DNA of 64,000 nucleotides, from assembly GCF_020740795.1 (NCBI RefSeq), contig NC_067299.1, positions 6,618,001 to 6,682,000 of the forward strand, in the 5' to 3' direction. Positions 12,960-24,900 of the stretch are shown here, in pieces. The notes below the pieces were generated by a model. That model searched no databases, had not been told where the DNA came from, and was given only the letters and a program-made list of their open reading frames with translations. The stretch comes from Apus apus. Taxonomy: Eukaryota; Chordata; Aves; Apodiformes; Apodidae. A program made the translations under genes and the position numbers. The stretch's first letter is position 1, and each line of letters begins with the position of its first letter.

Positions 12960-15900
12960 GTAAGTAACAGCTCTCAGGCAGCATGGGGTGTGTAGCTTTC
13001 CCTCTTGCTTATGGTGGGTCCTTAGAGGCTGTGTGGGAAGCTCAGCTGGATTCTGGGAGGTCCTCAGGTGAGGGGACTTAGTCCCAAAATGTGTTTCTCA
13101 TGGTTCTGAGCTGTTCATGTCTCAATGCAGAAATCCCCGTGGAAGAGCTGCAGTTCTGCCTCACTCCACCGTGTGGCCTAATCAGCTATTTGCCTTTCCC
13201 AAGCTAGGCAGAAAAGCCCCTGGCTATACTTCAAAACTCTTAAGGATTGTTTTGGCTGTTTTCTGATAAAAGTAATATTTAGATAAATTTCTAGAAGGGT
13301 GGAGTTGCTCTTAAGCAGGTTTCCTATTGGAAATCTTATCTGCCCTTAGCTATGAAGAGAAGAAATAGTTCCTGGGCATGAGCTGCTTGGCAGCTCTTGT
13401 GAAACTTGCTTGGCATTGGTGCCAGGTTACCTCAGCAGCAGGAGACTGGATTTGAAGAGAGAGAAGTCCTCGATCCATCTGTCTCCTACAAAGGGCTTAG
13501 GGCCAGGAGTGAGCCACATTGGTGGAGATCTGGGTGCATTTAATTCCTGGTCTCAGTCACATACCAAACTTAACATCAGTTTTCTGCTGGGCTTTTTAGC
13601 TCATTCCTCCAGTTTCTTCCTGGAGCATTGGTAAGAGCAGTGAAGAGGTTTGAAACCCACTGCAGCAGAGACCACAGGAGCTGGTGCTGTGCAATAGCTT
13701 TCCCTTCAGTCTCCTGGGATCTCTTCCCTGCTGGGGTGCAGTTTGCCCTAGGGGCAAGGGCAGCCTCAGCCCAGCTCTGTGCTTCCTAGTGTTGGGCCTT
13801 TGCAGAAGGTAACCACGCAACAAAGGTGGATCCTCTGAGTTTGTGATGCCAGCTGCAAATTCTGTGTAGCCTGAGTGGCTGGTTGTGAGGCTGTGCCATG
13901 AGGAGAGGAGAAGTGGTGGCCAGCAGCTTGCAGTAGATTTGACACACACATTTGCACTAGCAAGGCATGAGGTGGGTTTCTCCCCATGGCACTTGGGTGC
14001 TGCTCTGGCAAGAAGTACTTGTCAGTCCTTCATTTCAAAGTGTTACAGACTGGCATGGGAGGAAGCTGTGACAGGACCTGTCTGTATGTTGCTCAGGTGA
14101 GGATGCTGGGTGACAAGTGAAGGCATTTCAGCAGGGAGTGGATGCTGCTGGTACCCTGTGTGTACAAGTGAAATCAAACACAGTGAGTGGCTGTGGGCCT
14201 GTTGTCTCAGCCCTGTGTGTCTGTCTCGGTGGGTTGTGCTGCTTTCAGTTGTCAGGGCTCATTGTCCAGTGTGTGTGTTGTAGTTCAGGTCATAAATGAA
14301 AAGGAGCGGGTTTGGTCTCCTTGTTTCCTCATCTCCTCTGGTGGCAGAGCCCTCTGCTTGAAGGCAAGCCTGGAATGCCAGGGCTGTTGTGAAATTCCTG
14401 GGTAATGGGAAGAGCAGCACACAGCTTGGAGCAGATCCTAAGGCAGGCTGCATGCACTGGTGTTGCAGGAGGCTGGAAAATTTCCTGGCTGGGAGGGGTT
14501 TTCAAGGAAGAAATGTCCCTGGCTGCAGTCCCTCAGGCAGGTGTGTGCAGGGCTGGCAGCAAGCTGGCTGTCTGCCTGCTGGGCTGGACCTTGGGATTTG
14601 TTTTGTGGGATCAGTTGGATACTTCCCTCTCATGCCTCCAGGAGAGGGCTGTGTGTATCCGTGCGTGTGGCTGCCTCTGGAGATGGCTGGGAGAAGGGCT
14701 GGGAGCTCAGCTGGCTGGAGGAGCAGGCACTATCAGCCTGGAACTGGCTCCTGATGCAGCTCATGTTGGCTCAGGGGGGCTCCCGTGATCTCTGTCCTTG
14801 TGACTGTTTCCACCCACCACGTGCAGCTCTTCAGAGGCTGTCATGACCTTGCAGGGAAGTCACACTGCAGAGAGGCTTGCTAACCACCCTGGGGGGATGT
14901 GACCACCTTGGCCTGCAGCAGGACCTCAGCACGTGGGGCTTCCCTCTGAGACTGGCTGGAGGTTTTGGCTCTGGGCTGACTCAAGGGGTATTTTGCCCGT
15001 GGTTCTTGCCCAGGGGTCTGTGCTGCCTTCTCTGTCTGCGTGGGAGATGGGCTGGCAGGGGGCATTGGGTGTAAGTGCTGCTTGTGAGGCTTGTGGAAGA
15101 GCAGCAGCTCCTGTCACTGGTAACCAGGGAGGGGTGGATCCAGACCTTGTCTGACACAATTCATGGTGGAAAAGTGACAGCTAAGCAGGTGAGGAGCATG
15201 AGAGGAGGCTTTGCAGTCGTGTTTCCTGTATGTAAGTGTGACCCTGCCATTGTCTGCTGCCCCCCTGCTGTGGTCATTGTGTCAAGGTGATCTGAGAGCA
15301 ACATGGACCCATAAGCCAGGGCTGTAGCTGGTGGCACATCCGTCCTCCAAGATGGAGACAAGAACTTCCTGAAGCTTTTGCAGTGTTATTTTATGGGACA
15401 TTTGGAAGCAGGAGGGAAATGAGCGGGAAAAACAAGCTTGTTCAGCCTCGGGTTTCCTTCCCTCCTGTCATCCTTGAGTCTGGGGTGGAGTTTCCTTTCT
15501 GATGAACAAACAAATCAGTGAGATACAGGACCACAGTGTCAGCTGCTGCCCATGGCTGACAAGGTAGCAAGCTGGTCCACGGGAGCAGGCCTGTCTGCAG
15601 GCAGGGAAGCTGTCCCAGGCCCATGAAGGCAGAGCGCCCTTGGCAGGGCTGTCTCCAGCTGAAGTGGAGAACCTTGACCTTCAAAGCTATTACTTCTCTT
15701 TAGCACATTCTCTGCAGCTCTGCCTTGCCTCACCGAAATGTCCTGAACTGCTTTATCTGATGGTATTGGGCCACCATTTCTGTCATTTTGGCTCCCAACT
15801 TCACCTTCAGCCTGGGAATAGCGGAGGATCAGCAATTCAGACACGTCCCAATGGCTGCTGCTTTCATGGGTTTGCTTGCAAGGTGGGAGAGTGCAAGCAG

Positions 15901-18900
15901 AGTCTGACCTGAACACAGGGTCTGGCACCTCAATGCCCTCCTGGGGTTTTTGGGAGCCACTGCAAAGCAGCACAGCTTGATCGAGCCATGTCAGCTCAGC
16001 AGGGTCTGCAAAGGAAAGGCTGCTGCTGTGACTGCCCTTGACTGTGGCAGAACGGAGGCAAGGCCAAGGTACCCAGTTCTGGATGGCACCAGGGCTGGGT
16101 TCACTCTGCGTGGTTCCACCAGCTGGGTGGCCCCAGAGCAGTCAGGATTGCATCTCTGGGCTCAGCCACAGCTCAGGCACATGCAGATCCCTCACCTTCA
16201 CAGCCCAGTGCAGCTCTTTTCCTGCCAGAAGCCCCAGAGAAGGGACAGAGTCCAGCACCTGCAGAGGTTTCCATGTGCAAGCCATCCTGTACCTGTGCTG
16301 TGTCACACACGAGCGTGGGGCAGGCTGGGATCCCCCTGATGAGGATTACTTGCATTTTGACCATTTCAGGCTTAATTGAAACCAGCAGAGCAGCCTTCCC
16401 CACGGCCTGCTCTGCAGATGTCCTTGGAGAGAGCGGCTCGGTGGCCTCGCCGCCGTGGCCACCACGCTTCCTCGGGTAGCACTGCTGGGGAATGCACTGC
16501 TTTATTTTTATTCTTTGGCTGCTGCTCCTCTCTGTGTTTCACAACCACAGATTGCTTTCTTTCTCCTGTCCCTGCTCCAGAGTTGTGCAGACTCTTTCCC
16601 TGGGGAGATGCCAGCGAGACATTGATTGGTGTGCTGGGTGTCACTCCCTCCCTTCTCCTCCCCCGCCCCCCCCCCCATCTTTAACATTGTTTGGGGCAGA
16701 AATTGGCTTATCTCTGTTCTGCAGCCAGAGAGAAATCCATTCCCTGATGCTTGTAGGACTTCCTGAGGCAGGAATTGCTCCAACTCCTTAGCCTGATTAG
16801 CTCTCTGTGCTGCTTGCGTGTGTGTTGGAGAGACACGGACCACCTCTAATTTAATTTAATAGGATCCTGAAGAGAACAAACTCCTTTGAGCTGCCTCCGT
16901 AATGGCACTGCCATAGTTACCCCAGCATTGCTCATGCAGTGTCTGGAATCGTTTCATTCAGCTACAGCCTTTTTTAAAGAATATATCTAAAAGCAGCTGT
17001 GATATAAACAGTTTCCAAGGTAACAAGGCTGGGGGCAGGGTTTCGTGTCCCGTCCCTCTGCTCCACACGGGTGGGAGAGGGACGTGTGCTGCGGAGGATC
17101 CTGGGAGGTTTCATTCTCCACTCCTAATTCCTTTCTGCCACTGCTGCCAGATGTTGCAGCTTCCCAGGACTGCGCGGATCCACTCGGTAACTTCCCGAAA
17201 CCCCACCACAAGGATCTGAGCAAACAGGACCGCTCCTGCTATGACCCATGCTGGGACTTTTTGTGCCGCCTCTCTTCTCCTTAACAAAAGGCTGACACTC
17301 GGCTTGAATGCCCAGGAGGGGCAGAATGGAAAGGCCTGTGTGCCTGTTGCTCCAGAACTAAGTTAGATCCGCTCCCCGTGCAGACAGACACGGCTGCCCT
17401 GACACTCTTTGTCTCTTCCCAGCCCTGACCATGGGCTGCGTCTACTCGGCCCCGCGCGAAGAGGCGGCCCAGGCCGGGTGAGTTGATCTGCCCCAGGGGC
17501 AGGTGGGGTCGCTGGCGCTCGGAGGGTCACTCCTGACACCCCAAAGCTGGCAGAGTGGAGTGTCCCTGCCGGCTGGGGCAGGAGGAGAGGGCAGGGGGGA
17601 GGCTGAGCTGGGAGGCAGGCAGCTCCAGAGGAGACCCTGCAGTTTCTCTGTGATGTCTAAGGCTGGCTTCTCGCTTCTGGATGGATGTGTGTGCTTTTGG
17701 GAGGAGAGCCGCAGGCATGGGAGCTTCCTGAAGGAGAGGTGTTTGGCTGAGACAGAAGCTTAGGTATAATTGCTGAGCTCTTGGGAACTTCCTCCCCCTT
17801 CTTTTTTTTACTTCTGAAATCGAAGTGACAGAGAGCCCTGGGAGTCCCTTGTGCTGTGGGCTCTCACCAAGGGTGTGCAATCTCTACAAGCTAAAGACTT
17901 GCTTGGACAATGGAGTTAATCCCCTTTCCTCCACCTGTCACTTCTTCTGACTCTCCTCGCTCAGGACAGTGACTCTTACCTCAGCTGTAAGAGCAGTTGT
18001 TGCTGAAAACACACTTTCTCTTCTAAGTTTTCCTGGCTAAGCAGTGCAAATGAGTGCCATTCCTGTCTTCTGTGTTTTTGTGTTTTTGCAGCTCAGATTT
18101 TCAAGCCACCCTGATGAAGCAATTTGGGGGAGTTGGGTAGCCTTTTTTCAAAAGCCAGACTCATTATTTCTTCTGTGTCTGAGCCACAGACTGTTCTCCA
18201 CCACAACACTTCAGTGCAGGGTTGCCTCCTTTGAAAACAGACGAGCTCCATGTGCTGCACCCTTTTCTTTTCCAAAGGGAGCTTGCTGAAAGGATCTAAA
18301 ACGTTTTGCTTTCCTCCTTTAAAAGCAGTTTGTTCAGCAGTTGACCCAACAGCTATTTTAATTGGCTCTCATTTGCACAGGGCAGTAAACCAAAGAGCTT
18401 CACCAGCAAGCCAAAAACCAAGTGAGAGCTGAGTCTGGTGAGCTGGCTGGGGGGCAGCTCTCCTGAGCCTCCATCCTGGTGGGGACATGGGCAGGGCTGG
18501 GGCTGCTCTTTATGATGCTTGTGGCATCCCTGTTCCCAACAAAGGACAAATGACAACGTGGGGAGACTGTTAAATGCTAAGAGAGTAAAGTGGGGGTTAC
18601 AAAGTAGCTCTCCTGGGAGCACAGCCTCCTTAGGTAGCTTTTTTGGGAAGGGCTTGCTTGTCTTCACTGTGGGCTGTGTCAGTGCTCCGAGCAGTCAGGC
18701 CAGGTTGTGGAGCTCCTTGATACTTTTGGGTAGAAGAGGGTGCCTGGAAATGTGCTCTGCTGGGTGCCCCCCACCCTGCCCCGCTCCATGTGTGTGTGCT
18801 CTGCAAATGTCTCAGCACATCCGCAGAGATCCCTCCCTCTGGGCTGCAGGGTTTAGGAAACTGTTAGTGAGCTCTGCACATTCTCACATGGGCCAGAGCC

Positions 18901-21900
18901 AAAACCATTTGTTTTTTGCCTGGAGGCTTCTGTCTTCCCACAGGAGACCCAGCCTTGCATTCTTCCATCATGAAAATGAAAACGGGAACGGGTCCCACGT
19001 TCCTCCTCTCAGCTACCAAAGTTCCAGTGGGGAGGACGGCAAGTGAGCTCCTGGCAGTTGTCCTCCTGCCTTGAAAAGACCCCAGTGTCTAATCTGACTG
19101 TAGCTGAACCCAGCTCTGCCCAATGAGGCTCCCGGGTCCCCAGGGCTGGGTTGCTTTCACCCCGTGACACTGAAACTCCATGGGTGTGCTTAGGAGAGCA
19201 AAGCTCTTCTGGCTCCCTATGTAATAGAGCAGCCATGGTGCTGCAAAGCTCTGCCTTGATGTTTCTGGTGTTGCTGTGGTTTGTCCCTCTTTTGAGATAG
19301 ATAAAAACACCTCCCTGTGTTAATACAAACTCCATGTTGAGGATGGGAACGAGCCCTGCAGGCCCTTGGCAGGCAGAGGTGCCCTTGCCAGAGGCTCTGT
19401 GGGTCTGATAAATTGCTCCACAGGGCTTTCCAGCCCTGGGACTCCTGTCTGACCTGCTGTTTTGATGTTGGAACAGCTGTTTTTTAGCCCTGTCTGACTT
19501 TGGGCTTGGGGAATCCACCTGGGGGGCATGGCTTGGAACTGATTCCCTGCCTGTCTGTGGTGGTGGGGGAAGCAGGGAGCTCTCTGTTCCCTTCTCTCCC
19601 ACTGTGGCTTGGCCTCTGAGATTTTTCTGGAGACTTGGTCTTGCATCATAGCTCTACAAGATCCTTGTAACCTGCTCAGCTGTGGAACCTCTCAGAGCAC
19701 TTGATAGAGTAAAGGCTTCCTCACACTCAGGGCTGAGTTCCTGAGCTCTGCCTGAGAGAAGATTTACCAATGGAGGTAAGGAGGGTGTCAGCTGTTCCCC
19801 TGTGCTCCCTGGTCTGTGTGCAGAGGAGAAGCCCTGCAGGTAAGCAGTGGGTATATCCCTGAGGTAGGGTAAGAAAGACTGCTCCATGGGGACACTTCAC
19901 TGCTTTGGGGGGCCTCTTTTTCTCCACTTTCTTATTCCTGACCTAAAAGAACATGCCCATCTGAAAGGAGGTTCTTCCTGTCTTTCAGAGCAGCTCCAGC
20001 GAGAGACAGCAGCTTCATTGAGAAGATGAAGAAGACAGTAAGTTGCTTTCTCTGGCTATGTGGGGTGCTGGGAAGGTGGGGGAGCTTGGGTCCTTCCCAG
20101 CTTTCTCTGGAGACTCTTTAGTTGTCAGCAAGGTGGACTGGTTTGGATACAGACACAGACCTGCTGCGAAGGGGGAGGCTGTGTGGACAGGCAGGAGTAA
20201 CTCACTCTGTGCCTGAGCATTGTTCTCAGAGAAAAAAATCGAAGTGAAAATTTGGTGCAAAAAAAAAAAAGAAAGGTGTAAAATGAGATCAAAGTCAGGA
20301 GGGAAATGGCAGAGACCTTAAAGTCACTGTCTGTCAGTTGTTTATCTGCATGGTTGGTTCCCAAACTGGCTCACTCTGGAATGAGAATTGTTGTACACAG
20401 AACTGGCAGCTTTTGACTCCGCTGGATTGGACACAAGAGGCAGCAGAGGAAGAAGCAAGGGCTGGATCTATTTTCCATTTCACTTCAAAGTAGCTGGCTT
20501 GGAGCAGAGCAGGAGCCCCTGGTGCTCAGGCACTTTCCCAAAGCTTAGGCAAGTCTGCTTTCTCATCCAGGGAGTTCCCTGTTTCCAGGAGTCACGCTGC
20601 AGCCTTGAGGCTGAGGAAAAAGAATCTGGAAGTTTTATTCTTTGCTTTGGGTTTTAGTCTGACCTGAGTCACCCTTCTGGGACTGACGAGAGTCACGTTC
20701 CTGTTAGGAGTTTGGCCTTTTCTGCTGCAAACCCAGCGGGGAGCCCTGGGCAGACTCATAGTAGCCTTTAGGTTGCAGGCCAGAGCTCCTGATCCCAGGC
20801 ATTTCCTTTGTCTCTGGCAAGATGTGCTTCATCTGTGCGTTGCACAAATGAGTAATCACCAGCTAACAGGGATTTTTTTTTTCCTCTCCAGGGGCGAAAC
20901 ATTGTGGTTTTCTACGGCTCTCAGACAGGTACAGCAGAGGAGTTTGCCAATCGTCTCTCCAAAGACGCTCATCGCTACGGCCTCCGGGGCATGGCAGCAG
21001 ATCCAGAGGAGTATGACTTGGTAATGTAGCCAGGAACAGCCTCAGGATAGGTTACATCCTTTTAGTGCCCCCTAAAACACCCAGAAAGAACTCGGCCAAG
21101 GGGCAGTTGCCTTTTTTGTAACATCATTTAGAGGAGAAAAAATCAGCCTGGGAGATGCAGAGGTGGGCTTGGTCCTTGAAATTCTGCAGGTTTGGAGGGA
21201 ACATGGCAAGGTGACTGAAACAGGAAGGTAGCCTGGGGTGTTTGGGAGTTGCAAGTCATCCACTGGCAAGCATGAAACATGCTCCATGTTCCTTCTGTAG
21301 CCAGCATTGGTCCCTTACTGCTGCTGTCCTGGACAGAGGCACTGGAATTGTGGTGTTCTCCAGGGTGAATAATGATCCTGGTCCCGTAGAGCCTTGTATG
21401 GAAAATCCCATTGCTTTTCTGGTGGGGTAGAAGCATTGACTTGCAGTCCAGTGAGGGTGGTTAGCTTTATTTCCCCACCCATTTTGGGTGGGTTTGGCCT
21501 TTCCCAAGCCCTTTTGCCATCAGCTGTTTGACGTTGTGGCCCTCATCTGCACCCCAGAAGCAGCTGTCTTGTAGGAACAGGCTTTCCCAATCACCACGTT
21601 GAGGGCTCCTTGAGGATTTACTCTTTCCTTTGGTTGCAGTCGGACCTGAGTCGCCTCTCTGAGATTGACAAGTCCTTGGCTGTGTTCTGCATGGCCACCT
21701 ATGGTGAGGGTGACCCCACAGACAATGCCCAGGACTTCTATGACTGGCTGCAGGAGGCAGATGCTGACTTGTCCGGTCTCAAATTTGCAGTAAGTGGCTC
21801 AGTTTGTGCTACAGTCAAAGTCAAAGTACCTTCCATTTGCCTTGGGTAAAGGCACAATGTGATTTCCATGCCTTGTGTGTCTCTGTTGGATGCAGTCCCT

Positions 21901-24900
21901 ATTGTCTTCCTCTGCAAGCTCTGGGGGTGCTTGCAAACATATAGCTGAGGGCTTTAAATGCAGATGGCAGAGTGCTCTCTCCACTCCCTACATCACAAAG
22001 GGTTTGCTGGTAGTGTCTCACCACAAACAGCCCATCAGGCAGGAATACAAGGTCTGTAAATGAGTTACAGGCTGCTGCTGCTGTTCAGGAGCTAATTGAG
22101 CAGCCCTGGGCCAAATCTTCTCCTGCAAATTAAATCACTTGGAGGAGCGTGTAGCTCTTTCCCTGTGCTGAGCTGAATAATTGACTGAGATACAGCTGCC
22201 TCACCTAAACCCCAGCCAGATTCTGTAGGCTGCATAATAATTGCAAATGAGGAGAAAATCCACTGCTGGAGATGTTAAGCTGCTCTGTACAAAGCAGTGA
22301 GCAAACACTTGTGAGCAGTTTGTGGGAGGCAAGGGACACCAGTTGGTCTCCAGGCAGTCCAGGCTCTCACTGTCCCCTCGCAGAGATGGTGGAGGCAGCT
22401 CTTTGTGTGTGCATCCTCTTGATGTGCCCGAGGCCTGGCTCCAGGGAGGTGTTGGTTCCTACTGACCAGGCACTCTCCAGTGACAGATTCTTACTCAGGA
22501 GGTCCACAAATAGCTGCTGGGAAGCTGGGAGAGGTCTCACTGTCTTGTCTTCCATGCTTTTCCTTCTACATCATTTGGGTGCCACTGGCCATAGGATGCT
22601 GGCTGGATGGGAGAAATCCAGTCCCTGTTCCTCCTCACTTCCCAGTGTTCCCTTCCAGGTCTTTGGACTGGGGAACAAGACTTATGAGCACTTCAATGCC
22701 ATGGGGAAGTATGTGGACAAGAGACTGGAGGAGCTTGGAGCCCAGCGCATCTTTGAACTTGGGCTGGGGGATGATGATGGCAAGTGAGTAGCTCGGCTGG
22801 AAGGGCTGGTCAGAGCAGGCTGAAGTGTCGTGGAGGGACCTTGGCAGGGAGTTGGCTCTACTACTAAACCAGAAGTAAACCCCATATGGTAGTTGTGGGA
22901 GCTGATGTGTTTCTGGTGTGTGTCTGTCCCCCCTCACAAGCACATCCCTGTACACTTGAGCACCCTGGGGGATCCTGTGTCTGGGAAATCCCATATCAGG
23001 TTTAGATGACCCCAGTTGTATACTCAGGGAGGCTTTGCAGCCTCCTTTTCCTTTGCCCTCCTGCAGCTTCATTGCCAACCCAGCCTGCATGGATAAGCTC
23101 ACCCATCCCTAGGGAGCAGGCAAACTCCATCTCCTTGGGAGCTGTTTGTTTTGTGGTGGGATGCAGCAATTTTCCCACTTGGATGATTACTTTTTTGGCC
23201 CTCTTTATGCTCACCTGAGCACCCTGTGGGTTACAGCTTGACCTGAGAAATGACATCAGGCTTTGCCTCTAGGGCCTGCATCAGCTGGTGAGGGGGATGT
23301 GTCCCGTGTGGGAGGTTCTGAGCCCAGAGAAATAAGCATTGTCATGGTGGGAGCTGCCTCTTAGGAAGCTGACCTGATGGCAGGAGCTGGATAGAGTCTG
23401 AATAACAAAGCCTTCCTTGTTAGGTCTGGTGAAGGGAGGGGTGGCTGGTGTAGCAACAGTTCCCTCCCTCCCACCCACCTGCTGCTCTGAAAATGCTCTC
23501 CTGGAGATTCGTGGGCAAGTGGGAGATACCAAAACTGCCTGGGTCCAAGGGCAAATGCCTTTTCTCATGGTGAAGGTGGAACTCCATAGGGAATTCACAT
23601 GGCTTCTCTGGGAATACCCCTTTGCTCCCCCTTAGACAGGGTTATTCAATGTCTCTTTTGCCCTGGCTAGCCTGGAAGAAGACTTCATCACCTGGAGAGA
23701 ACAGTTCTGGCCAGCAGTGTGTGAGCACTTCGGGGTGGAGGCTACAGGAGAAGAGTCCAGGTGGGTATGGGTGCAGGTTCATTTGGCTACACAAGAGATT
23801 GGCCTTCTCTGAGTGGTGGATGTGCCCTCAGCCCTGAGCTGCTGTCCCCTTTCCTGCATCCTTCCTTCCCTCCCAGACTTGGGGGGACACACATGAAGTA
23901 GGCGAGTGAGCAGGGCTCTTTGGACTGGTGTGAGTCTTAACCCAGCTCTGGATTTCTGTTCTGAATGTGTTTGGTTCCCCTGGGGATGGCTTTGCTGGGT
24001 TGTGATGCTCCCAGTGAAGCTGATGTTTTCCTCTTGGTTTGGGCTTTCTGCATGGTCTGCCCACTCCCTAGTGTCCCCAGGGAGGTGAGGGGGTGGAAGC
24101 GGCCTTTGTTTGACCAGCAACAAATCCAGCTGATGGTTCCCACTGCACCTTGTCATTTCCAGTTTGACTTTTTTTTTTTTCTTTTTCTCTTCCCCTCTCC
24201 TCCTCCAGCATCCGCCAGTATGAGCTGGTGGTGCACACAGATGTGAACATGAACAAAGTCTACACTGGTGAGATGGGTCGTCTCAAGAGCTACGAGAACC
24301 AGAAGCCGTAAGTGCCAGACTGGGCGGGGGGTGTGTGGGCTGAGCTTCACCAGGGCATCCTTGATGTCCCCCCACTGCTCTGTGGGCAGTGTCATTTCTG
24401 CAGTGCAGCCACGTAGCAGGGCTCTGCACAAGAGAAAGGTGCTCAGATCTCCACTGGGGGACTCTCTCCAGTTAATGAATGAGTGTTGGAGAAGGTGGCA
24501 GGGTTCCCTTGTGCTGTTTGGCTGGAGCATTTGAGGTCACTGGGAGCCTTTCCTCACCCAGGGTAGCTGCTGCATGATGGTTACCTGCTGCATGATGGTT
24601 ACCTGCTGCATGATGGTTACCTGCTGCATGATGGTTACCTGCTGCATGATGGTTACCTGCTGCATGATGGTTATCTGCATTTTTGCAGTGGGGAAGTTAG
24701 CTGTATAAATGATTCCCAACGTGAAATAGCTCTTGGAGATGTGACATTCCCTCCAATCCACCTCTGCACCAGTTGTGAATGGGGCAGGAGCTGTGGCCTG
24801 CTGGGCTGTGCCAAGGAGGAAGATGATCTGTTTTCTGTGGCAGTGGGAGCAGCAGCAGGATCATCATTCAGTCTGTGCTGTGGTCTGCTTTGAAACGTGA

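Larger units (their letters stand above)
12960..19988. other. POR intron downstream of the anchor exon
   Basis: A 7.0-kb intron with no CR1 or other repeat that I can recognise. It contains the two exon-like segments at 17,423-17,477 and 18,944-19,042 described separately. A TATAAA at 17,003-17,008 lies about 430 bp before the internal ATG; I attach little weight to it. Confidence 0.6.
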
